Notes: generated by a model from the letters alone, not told the origin. A stretch of DNA of 18,262 nt from Entrophospora sp. SA101 (GCA_958430865.1 CAUDNR010000249.1:1-18262); one strand, 5' to 3'. Positions 1 through 9,111 are shown, numbered from the stretch's first letter. Program-made: numbers and translations.

Positions 1-25
1 GGGTTTAGAAATTATGATTTGATGC

Positions 26-47
26 GGGTCCGGGTTGGGTCCGGGTT
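26..47. repeat. Tandem GC-rich 11-mer (two copies)
   Basis: Two adjacent copies of GGGTCCGGGTT occupy 26-36 and 37-47. They are a GC-rich island in otherwise AT-rich DNA. A related word, GGGTCCGG, recurs at about 3118. It may be the edge of a dispersed repeat that continues to the left of the window; no function can be read from it. Confidence 0.6.
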
Positions 48-124
48 TAATTATATGGCAAATGCAGGCCTCTAATTAGAACTAGCCGATGGTCAAGAAT
101 GACAATGTGATTTTTGTGTCTTAG

Positions 125-651
125 ACTATGATGATCCAAATAACCTCGCTTTAAATACTGCTCTTGCTACCCACGAAATGGTAGCATTAGACAAAAAGAC
201 TGGTGATTATACTGACACAGCTTTTATTTGTAACAAATGTAAACAAGATTTTGATAGTAATGTTCTTCCTTGGTGCGAAAAGTGTGGTAGAACAAAAAGA
301 AATAGAAAGAGATGTTTTTGTCATTTAGAGAAAGACAAATTAACTCAACTTGTTTCTGAAGAAGACTTGATGTCTAGGTCATTTAGTTACCATTTAGAAA
401 ACAAGACTAGAGAACTAGAAAAAGAATTATCCACTAAAGAAGAGTTAAACATTGAAAGAGAAGAAGTAGCCAAGTTTCAGGAAAAATCTGAAGAGTTAAG
501 TAAAAAGCAAAAACAGGAGTTATTAGATAAGATAAAAAGTTTAGAAGAAAAAATTAATCATCTAGAAGAAGAAAACAGGAAATTAAAAGATCAACAGAAT
601 GGTCAATTAACTGCTCAAATTGAAGTTAAAGAGACTAAAAGATGGTCTTGA
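125..651 (+). CDS. Zinc-ribbon plus coiled-coil protein, 5' end probably missing
   Basis: No known gene is recognised. The frame opens right after a good splice acceptor (pyrimidine-rich tract ending in TTAG at 121-124) and runs to TGA at 649-651. Its first in-frame ATG is at 178, so it is either an internal or last exon of a gene that starts left of the window, or a 157-residue protein starting at 178. Counted from that ATG, it carries a Cys4 ribbon (C18-x2-C21-x11-C33-x2-C36), a basic stretch and a CxCH group at 46-49. Residues about 70-140 are rich in Glu, Lys and Leu with heptad spacing, as in a coiled coil. A further Cys pair (C-x2-C) is readable in frame upstream at about 106-117, but a TGA at 100-102 closes that frame. 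A zinc-binding and dimerising role is inference. It converges with the minus-strand ORF that ends at 730. Confidence 0.55.
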
Positions 652-729
652 TTGAAAATAAAAAAGTAATTGAAGAAATTACCCTCTGTATAAATTGAAA
701 TTCATTCCAACTATCAAAGAAGATGGTAG

Positions 730-996
730 TTATTTTCCTTTTAAAGATTTTTGCTTTCTATTAGGTAATAATGCATCATCATGATGCTTTCTTTTTCCAA
801 CATTTATTATTTTTCTTTCTTCTTGATAAATTTCATAGGTAATCCTTTCTTTCCTTAGATAAGCTTCTAGTGTCTGAGTATCATTTATTTTGAAAATATA
901 AGGTGCAATTTTTTCACCTTGTTCCTTTTTTAAAATACTTCTGATAGTACTATAATTCTTGGGTTCCATGCTAGACCTAATGTAAATGAGTTTCAT
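730..996 (-). CDS. Small hypothetical protein with basic C-terminus
   Basis: An 88-codon frame from ATG at 996 to a stop at 730-732. The product is not recognised. Its composition is mixed and protein-like, including a hydrophobic start (MKLIYIRSS), a central Glu/Lys-rich part and a basic tail with two clusters (GKRKHH, then NRKQKSLKGK) that could serve as a bipartite nuclear signal. It converges with the zinc-ribbon gene, whose stop is 79 bp away. No intron signal is needed to read it. A competing plus-strand frame overlaps its 3' part (about 700-780), so a chance frame is possible. Confidence 0.35.
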   Translation of the reverse strand: MKLIYIRSSMEPKNYSTIRSILKKEQGEKIAPYIFKINDTQTLEAYLRKERITYEIYQEERKIINVGKRKHHDDALLPNRKQKSLKGK

Positions 997-1787
997 CTTA
1001 ACTATTTTTATATAGGAGTAGTGCTATATATCACTTAAAATAACAAATGGAATATTATAAAACTGTTAATTATGATCACATTACAAATGACTAAATTTTG
1101 ATCCCTGAAATCTTTGGTCCACTTTGTCTGGTTTTGTTGCAGTATACCCCATATAATAAATAAATGGATCATCATAAATAACGATATTTTTATTTTTTTC
1201 CTTTTTAAAATATATATACCAATAATAATCACTTAATTCTATCCAAATAAATTCAATTAAAAATTCGAATATATTTGTAAAACTAAAGATAATATACATA
1301 TATATAAGAAAGGTTTGTAGTTTTTTATGCAAACAATTTCCTTATTTGTATTTCTTTGGTCAAGATTGACAAGTTTTTTCATAACAAACTGAACACAGAC
1401 CTTCCATCCAAACTTAACTTAATGTTAACTTAATGTTAAAAAAAAAAAAAAATAATAATGAGCAAAGATTAATTTCTAATATTGACAGACTGACTCTAAA
1501 AAGTCATTAAAAAAACACCTCATAAAAACTCGGCAATGAAATACCCAAAAGCTGACAAGTAAACACAACCTGTATATCAAGTGAAAGTTTCGCTACGGTC
1601 AAAATAACTTGATCATGCTTCAAACCCGGATAAAAGATTTCGTTCGAACCTGCCAGTTGGTTGTGTCACTTACTCTGATTTTTTGATTTTTTCTGTTTTA
1701 GGTTTGTATTTGAAGTTAAATTCCCTTGCTCTTGTTACTTTTGTCAAAGGATCTCTTGTTTGTACAAACTGAGAAGGTAGCTTGTTG
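997..1787. other. AT-rich spacer, no supported gene
   Basis: Very AT-rich with homopolymers, including a run of about 15 A near 1438-1452. A minus-strand frame at 1081-1332 (83 codons, mostly aromatic and Ile residues) is open but has no recognisable motif and overlaps another open frame, so it is not called. A short GC-richer patch at 1575-1670 holds an inverted pair (ATCAAGT near 1577, ACTTGAT near 1606) but does not fold as a tRNA. Confidence 0.5.
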
Positions 1788-3073
1788 TTTTTTTTGTTTT
1801 TGCTCTACCAAAATTTTTTTTATATTATTTATTTATATTATTTATTTATTTATTTTCCAAAAGTGAATTTAAGATATTAAGATATTAATGTGTATATACG
1901 TGTTATTGTAATAGTTGAATGCCTGTTGCTTATATTATTAATAGATAATTTGGATCCTAATGAAATTCTGAATTAGATATTAATATACTCTTGTCATTGC
2001 TAATTTTCAAGATTTGCATATCACGCATTTTATCATTGGCTACACATCAGATGAGAAATGGATGATATTATACGGCTCATTAAATGAAATCATTCAACAT
2101 GAGAATAACTCAGACGATCACCAATGAAAAATATTGAATTTGATAAAGAAAACATTAATCAAACATACAATTAGATATTGAGACTGAATGTAATATTGAG
2201 AGACTAACTATGAAAATTTTTTGATATATTAAGAGCATATGTAATTCTTCTATCTTTCAATAAAGATATTATGAAACTAGTTAACTCAAGTTACAGAAAT
2301 TTATCTGTTATTCTAACTGTAATAACTACTCCTACTGCTACTGTTACTATTAACATTAATTATAACTACGACCTGCTACTCGAGGCATTGCTTCAACAAA
2401 TATTATCCACAGGAAAGACAAAATTTTATCTTTTTTTTGTTTTTGCTCTACCAAAATTTTTTTTATATTATTTATTTATATTATTTATTTATTTATTTTC
2501 CAAAAGTGAATTTAAGATATTAAGATATTAATGTGTATATACGTGTTATTGTAATAGTTGAATGCCTGTTGCTTATATTATTAATAGATAATTTGGATCC
2601 TAATGAAATTCTGAATTAGATATTAATATACTCTTGTCATTGCTAATTTTCAAGATTTGCATATCACGCATTTTATCATTGGCTACACATCAGATGAGAA
2701 ATGGATGATATTATACGGCTCATTAAATGAAATCATTCAACATGAGAATAACTCAGACGATCACCAATGAAAAATATTGAATTTGATAAAGAAAACATTA
2801 ATCAAACATACAATTAGATATTGAGACTGAATGTAATATTGAGAGACTAACTATGAAAATTTTTTGATATATTAAGAGCATATGTAATTCTTCTATCTTT
2901 CAATAAAGATATTATGAAACTAGTTAACTCAAGTTACAGAAATTTATCTGTTATTCTAACTGTAATAACTACTCCTACTGCTACTGTTACTATTAACATT
3001 AATTATAACTACGACCTGCTACTCGAGGCATTGCTTCAACAAATATTATCCACAGGAAAGACAAAATTTTATC
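1788..3073. repeat. Perfect 643-bp tandem duplication (2 copies)
   Basis: Copy 1 is 1788-2430 and copy 2 is 2431-3073. Each starts with T8-G-T5 followed by GCTCTACC and ends with CAAAATTTTATC. Landmarks are exactly 643 bp apart: BamHI-like GGATCC at 1952 and 2595, CTCGAG at 2379 and 3022, and ATAGTTGAAT at 1911 and 2554. No mismatch was seen when the copies were read side by side. There is essentially no shared flanking sequence: one T at 3074 matches the start of the unit. The unit has no convincing coding capacity; the only sizeable open frame (2271-2531) exists because it crosses the junction between the copies. Either a very recent duplication or an assembly artefact would explain the identity. 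Confidence 0.95.
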
Positions 3074-3779
3074 TAGCTAGTAATATATAGTAGTTTTCGT
3101 GTGAATCATTCCGTGATGGGTCCGGATAAAACCTGTTGCAAATTAAATGTCAGGTTATTATACAGGCATGAAAGCCTTAAATTTGTACTGTAACAGTTTA
3201 TGGTTTAGTGTGGGAGGTTTTTCAAAAAACATTCGTGGCTTTGATTCGAATCTATTTATCCCTTAGCCATTATTTACAGCATTAGTATTAGTATTAGAGA
3301 AATTTAGCTGGGAAATATGATTTTATTATTTTTAGTAATAACAAATTCGCGTAGTAATAATCAGATTGTGCGTGTCATGAAGAAGATTTTATGAACCTAT
3401 CTAATTAACATCAACATTGCTCGTTCATTATTCTTTCTATTATCGAAAAATTGTTTATAGAAAGTATTAGTATGTTGTAAAGTAATGACGATAAAATCAA
3501 TCGAATCAGTCAAAAGGGACACAAAAGAGTTGATTTTATTTATTTTAATAATAATCTTTCATTTTTATTATTAAATAAGAAAATAATGTAAAAAAAAAAA
3601 AACAACACAAATATTACAATTATTATTATTAATATTAGAGATTAAATTAAACTATTACTATTATAAATTATCATTTTATATACAAAAATTTAAATATATT
3701 TACAAAACAAAATAAAACAAAACAAGAAAAAAAAATAAATAAAAAAAAAATAAAAAAAAATAAATAAAACAAATAAATT
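3074..3779. other. AT-rich spacer downstream of serine-rich gene
   Basis: No gene seen. The part from 3500 to 3779 is almost pure A/T and forms the 3' flank of the minus-strand serine-rich gene. The tail contains several poly(A) runs (for example 3591-3602). GGGTCCGG at about 3118 repeats part of the GC-rich 11-mer found at the start of the window. Confidence 0.5.
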
Positions 3780-4328
3780 TTATGAAATATTTTTGTGATT
3801 GATTGGATAATAATACTCTTCATCATTCTCAAAAAATCCACTGTCACGTCGTCCTTGAAAATCAACAATTTTTACATTCACATCGCCACCATCGCTATTA
3901 TAATCACTAAGAAAATCATCATAACTACTACTATCACTAGAAGAATCAGTATCATTCGCAGCTGTTACAGAAATTGAGCTCGTTGTAAGATCATTAAAGT
4001 CAATAAAAAAAGATATCGAGGATGAAGTCGACGACGACGACGACAACGATGATGTAGACTGTCTTCGTTGTTGATTATTTGTTTTATTATCCTTGTTGGA
4101 TGATGAAGAAAATAATCCTAGGTAGCAACTAAATTTGGTGTCATCGGATGAAGGTAATGGAGGCAAAGCGACTTCAAGTGATAATTCTCTCCAATAGTCA
4201 TCATGATTAAAATAATTTTTACTTGAAGAATTGGAAGAAGAATGTGATCGATGGGTATGTGAGGGTGATGAAGATGGGGACAGACAAATATAAGATGAAA
4301 ATGAAGTATTTTTTCGTCGAAACCTCAT
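3780..4328 (-). CDS. Serine-rich low-complexity protein, 182 aa
   Basis: A single-exon frame from ATG at 4328 to a stop at 3780. About 48 of 182 residues are serine, in runs, with Asp-rich and Asn-rich stretches between them. The non-repetitive islands look conserved in character: a basic start (MRFRRK), a DDYWRELSLEV segment followed by LPPLPSS, FIDFNDL, and an acidic C-terminal part with RRDSGFFEND and YYYP. There is no signal peptide, membrane segment or known domain. It is likely an intrinsically disordered, heavily phosphorylatable protein; regulatory or adaptor roles would be guesses. On the coding strand the ATG is preceded at once by a run of A (19 T at 4328-4346 on the plus strand, including the T of the start codon). 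The serine codons are mixed, which argues against pure microsatellite translation. Confidence 0.6.
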   Translation of the reverse strand: MRFRRKNTSFSSYICLSPSSSPSHTHRSHSSSNSSSKNYFNHDDYWRELSLEVALPPLPSSDDTKFSCYLGLFSSSSNKDNKTNNQQRRQSTSSLSSSSSTSSSISFFIDFNDLTTSSISVTAANDTDSSSDSSSYDDFLSDYNSDGGDVNVKIVDFQGRRDSGFFENDEEYYYPINHKNIS

Positions 4329-4346
4329 TTTTTTTTTTTTTTTTTT
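4328..4346. repeat. Poly(T)19 abutting the start codon of the serine-rich gene
   Basis: Nineteen T on the plus strand, read as poly(A) directly before and including the first base of the start codon of the minus-strand serine-rich gene. A-rich leaders are common before fungal starts, but this uninterrupted run is long and prone to slippage. Confidence 0.85.
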
Positions 4347-5346
4347 AATAATAATAATTATTATTAAATGGTTTTTTTTTAAAAAATAATAAAAAAAAAG
4401 AAATTTTTTTATTAAAACGGCACAAGTTTCTAAAGTTATAAAATCTAAAGGAATAAAAAAAAATTAATTCATTATTTATTTCATTAATAAATAATAACTA
4501 GTATTGAATTATTTTTTATTAAAAATTTCGTACATTATATATGTATTTATTTTTTTTTTTTTAAAGAAAAATCAATTTTTTTTACGAGAATTCAAGAGTA
4601 TAAATATAAAACAATTAGATTTTAGAATTTTAGAAGGTCAGCCATTTCATTTATATTAATAAAGAAATAAATAATAATATTCATTCCCCTTTTTATTATT
4701 TATGTAAGAAAGGAAGTAAAAAAAAAAAGTTGGAAGATTTAGGGGGGCTTTGGATGTAAAAAGAAATAGAAATCTCTGATAAGACATTGAATATCAAATG
4801 ATCATTAATATTAATGGTAAGGATCGTGCCGAATTTGTTATTAGTATGAATAATTTCATCTTTTGTTTTCTCTCCTTAATATTAATATGAAGAAAAAAAA
4901 TTCCCTATTTTAAAAATATATTCTTTTTTCTTGATTTTTGATTTACATACTCGTTTTCATTCATTAAGGCTACAGGAATATTTATTAATAAATATAAATA
5001 AATGCATAAATTGGAATTCATTTAAGGTTTTTTTATATCAACTAAATGAATAAAGAATAAATAAATGAAATAACGCACGCTTATCGGCTTATGCAATTGC
5101 ATACAAAAAGTTTACACAGACAAAATTAAAAAAACCTTGTTGAACGAAAAGACCCTGTAGTACAACAGCTTCCCGCCTGTCGATCCTACAAATTTCAATA
5201 ATTTTTATTTTTATTCATTGTCTCATCATAAAATTATTTGGAAAGAACAATGAAGAAACAATTTATTCTTGGATCATTAAAAAAACAAAAAACAAAAGTC
5301 CAAATATTATAATCAAAAATTTGTATTTTTTTAATGTCTTTTTTAA
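4347..5346. other. AT-rich intergenic region, upstream of serine-rich gene
   Basis: No coding frame of note on either strand. Many A and T homopolymers. Presumed promoter side of the minus-strand serine-rich gene (4347 to about 4700), but no single element can be assigned. A short GC-richer patch lies at 5070-5190. Confidence 0.45.
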
Positions 5347-5595
5347 AAAAGTTCATCATCATCATCATCACTAACTGTCACAATAAAAACTCAAAAAGGA
5401 AAATTTGAAAGACATGATGCGTGTCCTACTTGTATCAAATATAACAACACTTACGCATGGCAGCTAATTTGTGTGACCCATGCTTACTGGCCCAAGGATG
5501 GACTAATGGCAACGAAAAAATTTAAGAATTGTACACAGTTGGAAGCAATATTTGGAATGAATAAGTCCTCTATGAAAACTTTATTGAAGTTGTAA
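5347..5595 (+). pseudogene. Possible decayed exon with a CPxC zinc-finger-like start
   Basis: A plus-strand frame open from 5347 to TAA at 5593-5595, 82 codons, but without an ATG before the motif region. It reads a serine run (from a TCA microsatellite), then a protein-like part: CPTC at 5422-5433, NNTYAW, a further Cys, a WPKDG turn and a KKFKNC segment. The Cys and aromatic spacing recalls the short Cys-rich headers found on expanded protein families of glomeromycete fungi, but the match is loose and an expected Cys after the Trp reads as Gln. Read it as an exon fragment or pseudogene of unknown family. Confidence 0.3.
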
Positions 5596-6551
5596 AAAGA
5601 TGGACGAAGGTGGTTTTGTAGTTTTTTACAAGGTAAGAACCAGCAATCTAAAATGATGTAAAGGTATAGGTGTGGCAATTAAAAAATTACGAAAGATTCT
5701 TGACAAAAGATATCTTTTTATTATTTGACTATATACGATATATATTTATTATTATTTTCACACAATATTAATGCTATGATAGTTTGAAAACATATTTGAT
5801 CTTTCAATTTCCTATTATTATTAAGAATTTATGACAGTTCACAAGATCCAAAGGCCAAAAATATATTATGGTAATAAATTATGTGTCTGCGAATTTATTT
5901 GAAAAAAGAACTAAAATGGAAAAGAGAACACTGATTTTCTATATAATACTACTTGAAGGTTATGTGACATTAATGATGACAATTTGCAACGTTGTGATTT
6001 TCATAGTGTTAGTGTCCTTTATTATTATGGTTTGGAATTATAAATTCCAATAAAATTTAATGTCATCGATAAAATAATAATAATAAAGATATAAACGCGT
6101 TGCCAGAAGTGTAGTGTAAATAGTCTTGGACAAAAAAGTAGATATTCATAATTAATGTATCTGAAATATCAACAGGTCAGCAATCAGATCCACCATCTTT
6201 TATCGATGATGTGCAAATTTTCTGCAAATAAACCAAAAAATTTCATCTAGCAAATAAGTCAAACTTGGTTAACATCACGACCGTCTACTAATAATGTGAA
6301 TACGATATTATAATGCCTTGTCCAAGACATTTCTTGTTTATAATAATTTATTAATTATTTGAAGTTCTCCATATAGATAATTGGAGTAATCAGTCATTGC
6401 CCAGGATTTGCTTGTTTTATTTCTAACTTTTGAGTTTTAGGCCACCACGCGGACCTTTTCTTCATAAACTCTTAAGCAACACCTTGTTATTTAATTAATT
6501 CAGATTTTGGCTTTGAATCTATTTTTAGGAATTGGATTATGCTCTATTTGC
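5596..6551. other. AT-rich region with no supported gene
   Basis: No frame with a recognisable motif. A 61-codon plus-strand frame at 5868-6053 is hydrophobic and probably fortuitous. An 11-bp inverted pair (GTCTTGGACAA at 6123-6133 and its complement at 6318-6328) brackets about 200 bp. The minus strand from 6350 to 6550 has protein-like patches that may extend the decayed reading described just upstream. Confidence 0.4.
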
Positions 6552-6875
6552 TTAATTTTTTGTTTTTTTTTCAATCAAATAGACAAATTTTATTCCTTTT
6601 TCTTTTACGAAGATTGTCGAGAACCGATCCTGTTCTAATATTTTAATTATTTAAATTAGCCCTTTGAATTTTTGATTAGATATTAAACGCTTTAATCTAA
6701 ATTCCCAATTGGTTGATGGGATCATTTCTTTTCAGCATTCACATAGTTGCTTGAGATAAGTTGGTACAGTTTGTTTAGTCTTACCAAGTGTTTTTTGTTT
6801 GATCAATTTCACTCTTAAATCTACTAATTATTGCTCGTTTTCATCTTGTTTTACCAGGTAATTTTTTTTGGACCA
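6552..6875 (-). pseudogene. Possible decayed coding sequence, unknown protein
   Basis: One minus-strand frame from 6875 to TAA at 6552-6554 covers 108 codons with only three internal stops (after the EQ, EC and LI residue pairs). About nine would be expected at this base composition. The product is Lys-, Ile- and Gln-rich with Trp, Cys and Pro in the middle (GKTKQTVPTYLKQLCEC, STNWEFRLKRL). A protein-like continuation in a shifted frame lies upstream at about 6875-6960. No family is recognised. It may be the remains of a TE-borne or multigene-family ORF; chance cannot be excluded. Confidence 0.25.
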
Positions 6876-7821
6876 TCGGAAGAATTAACAAGTCTATTTA
6901 AATAGTAAGTATGGCTTGAATTTGTAGCCCAAGGATTAATTTTATTAATTTGGATTAAACAACTAGATCAATAAATAGTTTTCTTTGAAGGAACCTAGTC
7001 ATGTGATATCTAGCAACATTGTTTTTCGAAGAAATTTCAGGGCATTTTATTGAAGAGTCAGCCTTAAGTTTATGTGTATGCTTCTTAGAGAAATGGTTTT
7101 ATAATCATTTAGATTTGAGTATGACCTTGAAACAACATCTGCACCATATGACTTATTTTATCTATTCCGAAAGGGAAAAATCCATTTTTTATAATAAAGA
7201 ATTAATACTGTCTGTATCGTATTTAGAAATATAAATAAAGGGTTGTAGAATAATTTATCACTTAAGAAGGGTTGAAAAGGGTTCAGAATCAAATATGAAA
7301 ACCGAGAATTCGCTCTTTCAATAAACACTTCGATTTAGTAGATTAACAATACTAATTGTCTCAAACCACTGTAATCATTAATAAAAGTCTTTATACGAAT
7401 TACCATCTATTGTATAAACGTCCAATCAAAGAAATGAACTATTACAAGAAGCAATAGTTAATTTAGCCGAGTTCATAATAATACTATAAATGATTGACGC
7501 AACTGTTTAGAAGAGATATAAGATAATAATAATTTTAGTGTACTGCGCATTCTTGTTATACGAATCTGTCAATTAAATATCTATTATCGAACGACAAGTG
7601 ATTCAATAACTTGGTTGTTAAGAAAATATTTAATTTATTAATATAATCACAAATTAAGGAATATATCCCGCACTATTTCGCCAATGTATAGTCAATCTTT
7701 GATCTTTTTTGTACAAATCTGCCACTTTGGTATTTGAAGGAAGATATGGTATCATTTCATTACTATACTTGGCTCTTTTTATTTTTTTTTTTTTGGCAAT
7801 TCCATTATTGTTGGACATAAT
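6876..7821. other. AT-rich region, only short ambiguous frames
   Basis: Several short open patches occur on the minus strand, for example 35 codons at 7657-7761 with a readable VADLYKKDQRLTIHW segment. They may belong to the same decayed locus as the frames at 6552-6875 and 7822-8126. The plus-strand frame at 7019-7234 starts at TTG and overlaps equally plausible minus-strand readings. None can be assigned a product. Confidence 0.35.
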
Positions 7822-8126
7822 CTATTTTGATGTTCCTTCCCATAGTGATACCAACATGAAATTTCTTCTTGATTGGCTTGGCATGCTTTGATACAAAGAA
7901 GCCAAATTTTGTGCCGTAGTTTCAAAAGTATTTTCTCTAACATTTAAACTTTTTTTACTAGTTTCTTGGTCTTCTTCTTCTTCTTCCTCGGTAAATGCAA
8001 GCAATTCTTGCGTCAAACCCTTATCCTATTCGAAACATTTTGGGTAATGGGTGTTTGTTTTTGCGCCGATTCTTGAATAATGGATACTTGACACTGATAT
8101 AACATTTCGAGAAGAATATCTGACTT
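7822..8126 (-). pseudogene. Frameshifted coding fragment, unknown acidic protein
   Basis: Two minus-strand frames join end to end. The first runs from 8126 to a stop at 8013-8015 and reads LEMLYQCQ and QESAQKQTPITQNVSNRI. The second runs from 8016 to TAG at 7822-7824, 64 codons; it reads a Glu run at residues 10-15 and then SKKSLN, ASLYQSMPSQS and RRNFMLVSLWEG. Both have non-repetitive, protein-like composition. The natural explanation is one coding region broken by a frameshift near 8016-8030. Further upstream (8130-8200) the same strand stays protein-like in another frame. The part before the Glu run looks helical and Gln-rich. The family is not recognised. Confidence 0.45.
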
Positions 8127-8280
8127 TCAATAATTCTATCTATGATTTGATAGAACTGACGTTTTTTCAAAATCTTCATATTTTGTTGAGTATTTTATTT
8201 TGACAAACTGCAAATCTATTTGTGACTTAATTTAATCATCTTTACGGATTGTTAAAAAATTGGATCAACACTAATACTAA

Positions 8281-8484
8281 TGTAAAATATTGCGGCTGCA
8301 ACAGCCAGGACCTCGGATTATTATAATTGACGTACAAGTACGGTCGGCAATTGTTGTATCCATTACCAGCTTAAAGGCATGACAATCCAAAGGGGTCGAT
8401 CGTGAAATTCATGGTGTGCGAGCATATTCTAACACACTTTGTCGCGATCTTAATGCTGCGTTGAACATCCTTCAAATGTTTTAA
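8281..8484 (+). pseudogene. C-terminal relic of a TnpB/Fanzor-like nuclease
   Basis: A plus-strand frame from 8281 to TAA at 8482-8484 with one internal TGA (8380-8382). Its end reads IHGVRAYSNTLC directly followed by RDLNAALNIL. The R-D-x-N-A-A-x-N-I block is the RuvC-III signature of the TnpB/Fanzor RNA-guided nucleases, which follows the last half of their zinc finger. Upstream, IIIID is where the hydrophobic strand before the first zinc-finger Cys pair usually lies, but the Cys residues there are lost. The residues usually found between the final Cys and RD are missing too. Only about 65 codons remain and no N-terminal half was found, so this is a dead fragment. The alternative is a chance match to an 8-residue motif. 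It looks closer in style to the longer eukaryotic Fanzor1 type than the second relic in this window; that is inference. Confidence 0.5.
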
Positions 8485-8681
8485 CAGAAACATAATGATT
8501 ATTTCCGGTTTACATGAGGAATGGCAGCTGTATATAACAAGAAACCCTTTTGATAAATCTTTTAAATATTCTTAAATAATAAACTCTTTTAAGTAAAACT
8601 CTTTTAATTTCTTTTGTGATCAAGGTGCATTATACCCTCCGTATCTCTAATTCTTTTTTCTTTGAACCGAATTTCTTTATA

Positions 8682-8867
8682 TCATAGGGAACAACCAGGT
8701 ATTAAAGCTGCAGCTTGAGCACCACCATTTTTTTCACCGCCATACTTGCATACTGCAGTTGCATTAGATTTATTGCAGCAATGTGATTGAGCATTCTTTT
8801 TTGAGTATTTAATTTTTTTTACTTGCTTCAGATAAAAATGGTGTTTTTTTAGAAAAAGTTTTGGCAT
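8682..8867 (-). pseudogene. Possible Cys-containing C-terminal fragment
   Basis: A 61-codon minus-strand frame ending at 8682. The first 24 residues are Lys-rich and uninformative. The last 37 look like protein and carry four Cys (C30, C31, C40, C59), with a Gly/Ala-rich AQAAALIPGC end. Small secreted Cys-rich fungal proteins end in comparable ways, but there is no signal peptide in frame and no splice acceptor that supplies one convincingly. Listed as a possible last-exon relic only. Confidence 0.2.
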
Positions 8868-8950
8868 TAATTGAACATTTTTATAATAATAATATTTAAA
8901 ATAAAGTATTTTTATTGGGAAGTGTTCTGTTAATTCTGATTGGTTAATTT

Positions 8951-9111
8951 ATGACAAATGACAAATGATGATCATAGTAATAGTATATGGCCATTGATCA
9001 TAATAGTCATATGACCAAGTCATTTACAACAAATGACAAATGACCAATGACTACATGTCATATGACTAAATGACTTGGTCATTTGTCATAAAGGGTATAT
9101 GACCTTGTCAT
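8951..9111. repeat. ATGAC/GTCAT word cluster with inverted repeat
   Basis: Fifteen copies of ATGAC or its complement GTCAT lie within 161 bp. The palindrome GTCATATGAC occurs twice (9006-9015 and 9057-9066). A perfect 15-bp inverted repeat has arms ATGACCAAGTCATTT at 9011-9025 and its complement at 9068-9082, with a 42-bp loop that is itself made of the same words. It could be a degenerate minisatellite, the inside of a small TIR element, or a cluster of binding sites for a bZIP-type factor (TGAC is a bZIP half-site). Confidence 0.8.

Noticed and set aside
1625..1665. GTTCGAACC, resembling a tRNA B box (also GATTCGAATC near 3244)
   Set aside because: The flanking bases do not form a T-arm stem and there is no matching acceptor or D-arm; not a tRNA.
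2271..2531. 86-codon plus-strand frame
   Set aside because: It crosses the junction of the two 643-bp copies and exists only because of the duplication; the same start in copy 2 gives a shorter, different end.
6123..6328. 11-bp inverted pair GTCTTGGACAA bracketing about 200 bp, candidate MITE
   Set aside because: The similarity stops after 11 bp and no target-site duplication is visible; an isolated match of this length is weak evidence in an 18-kb AT-rich window.
7019..7234. Plus-strand 71-codon frame, and a BED-like C-x2-C...H-x4-H reading of the opposite strand
   Set aside because: The plus frame starts at TTG without an ATG, and the BED-like minus frame needs at least four stops within 60 codons while another minus frame is cleaner. 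Neither is supported.
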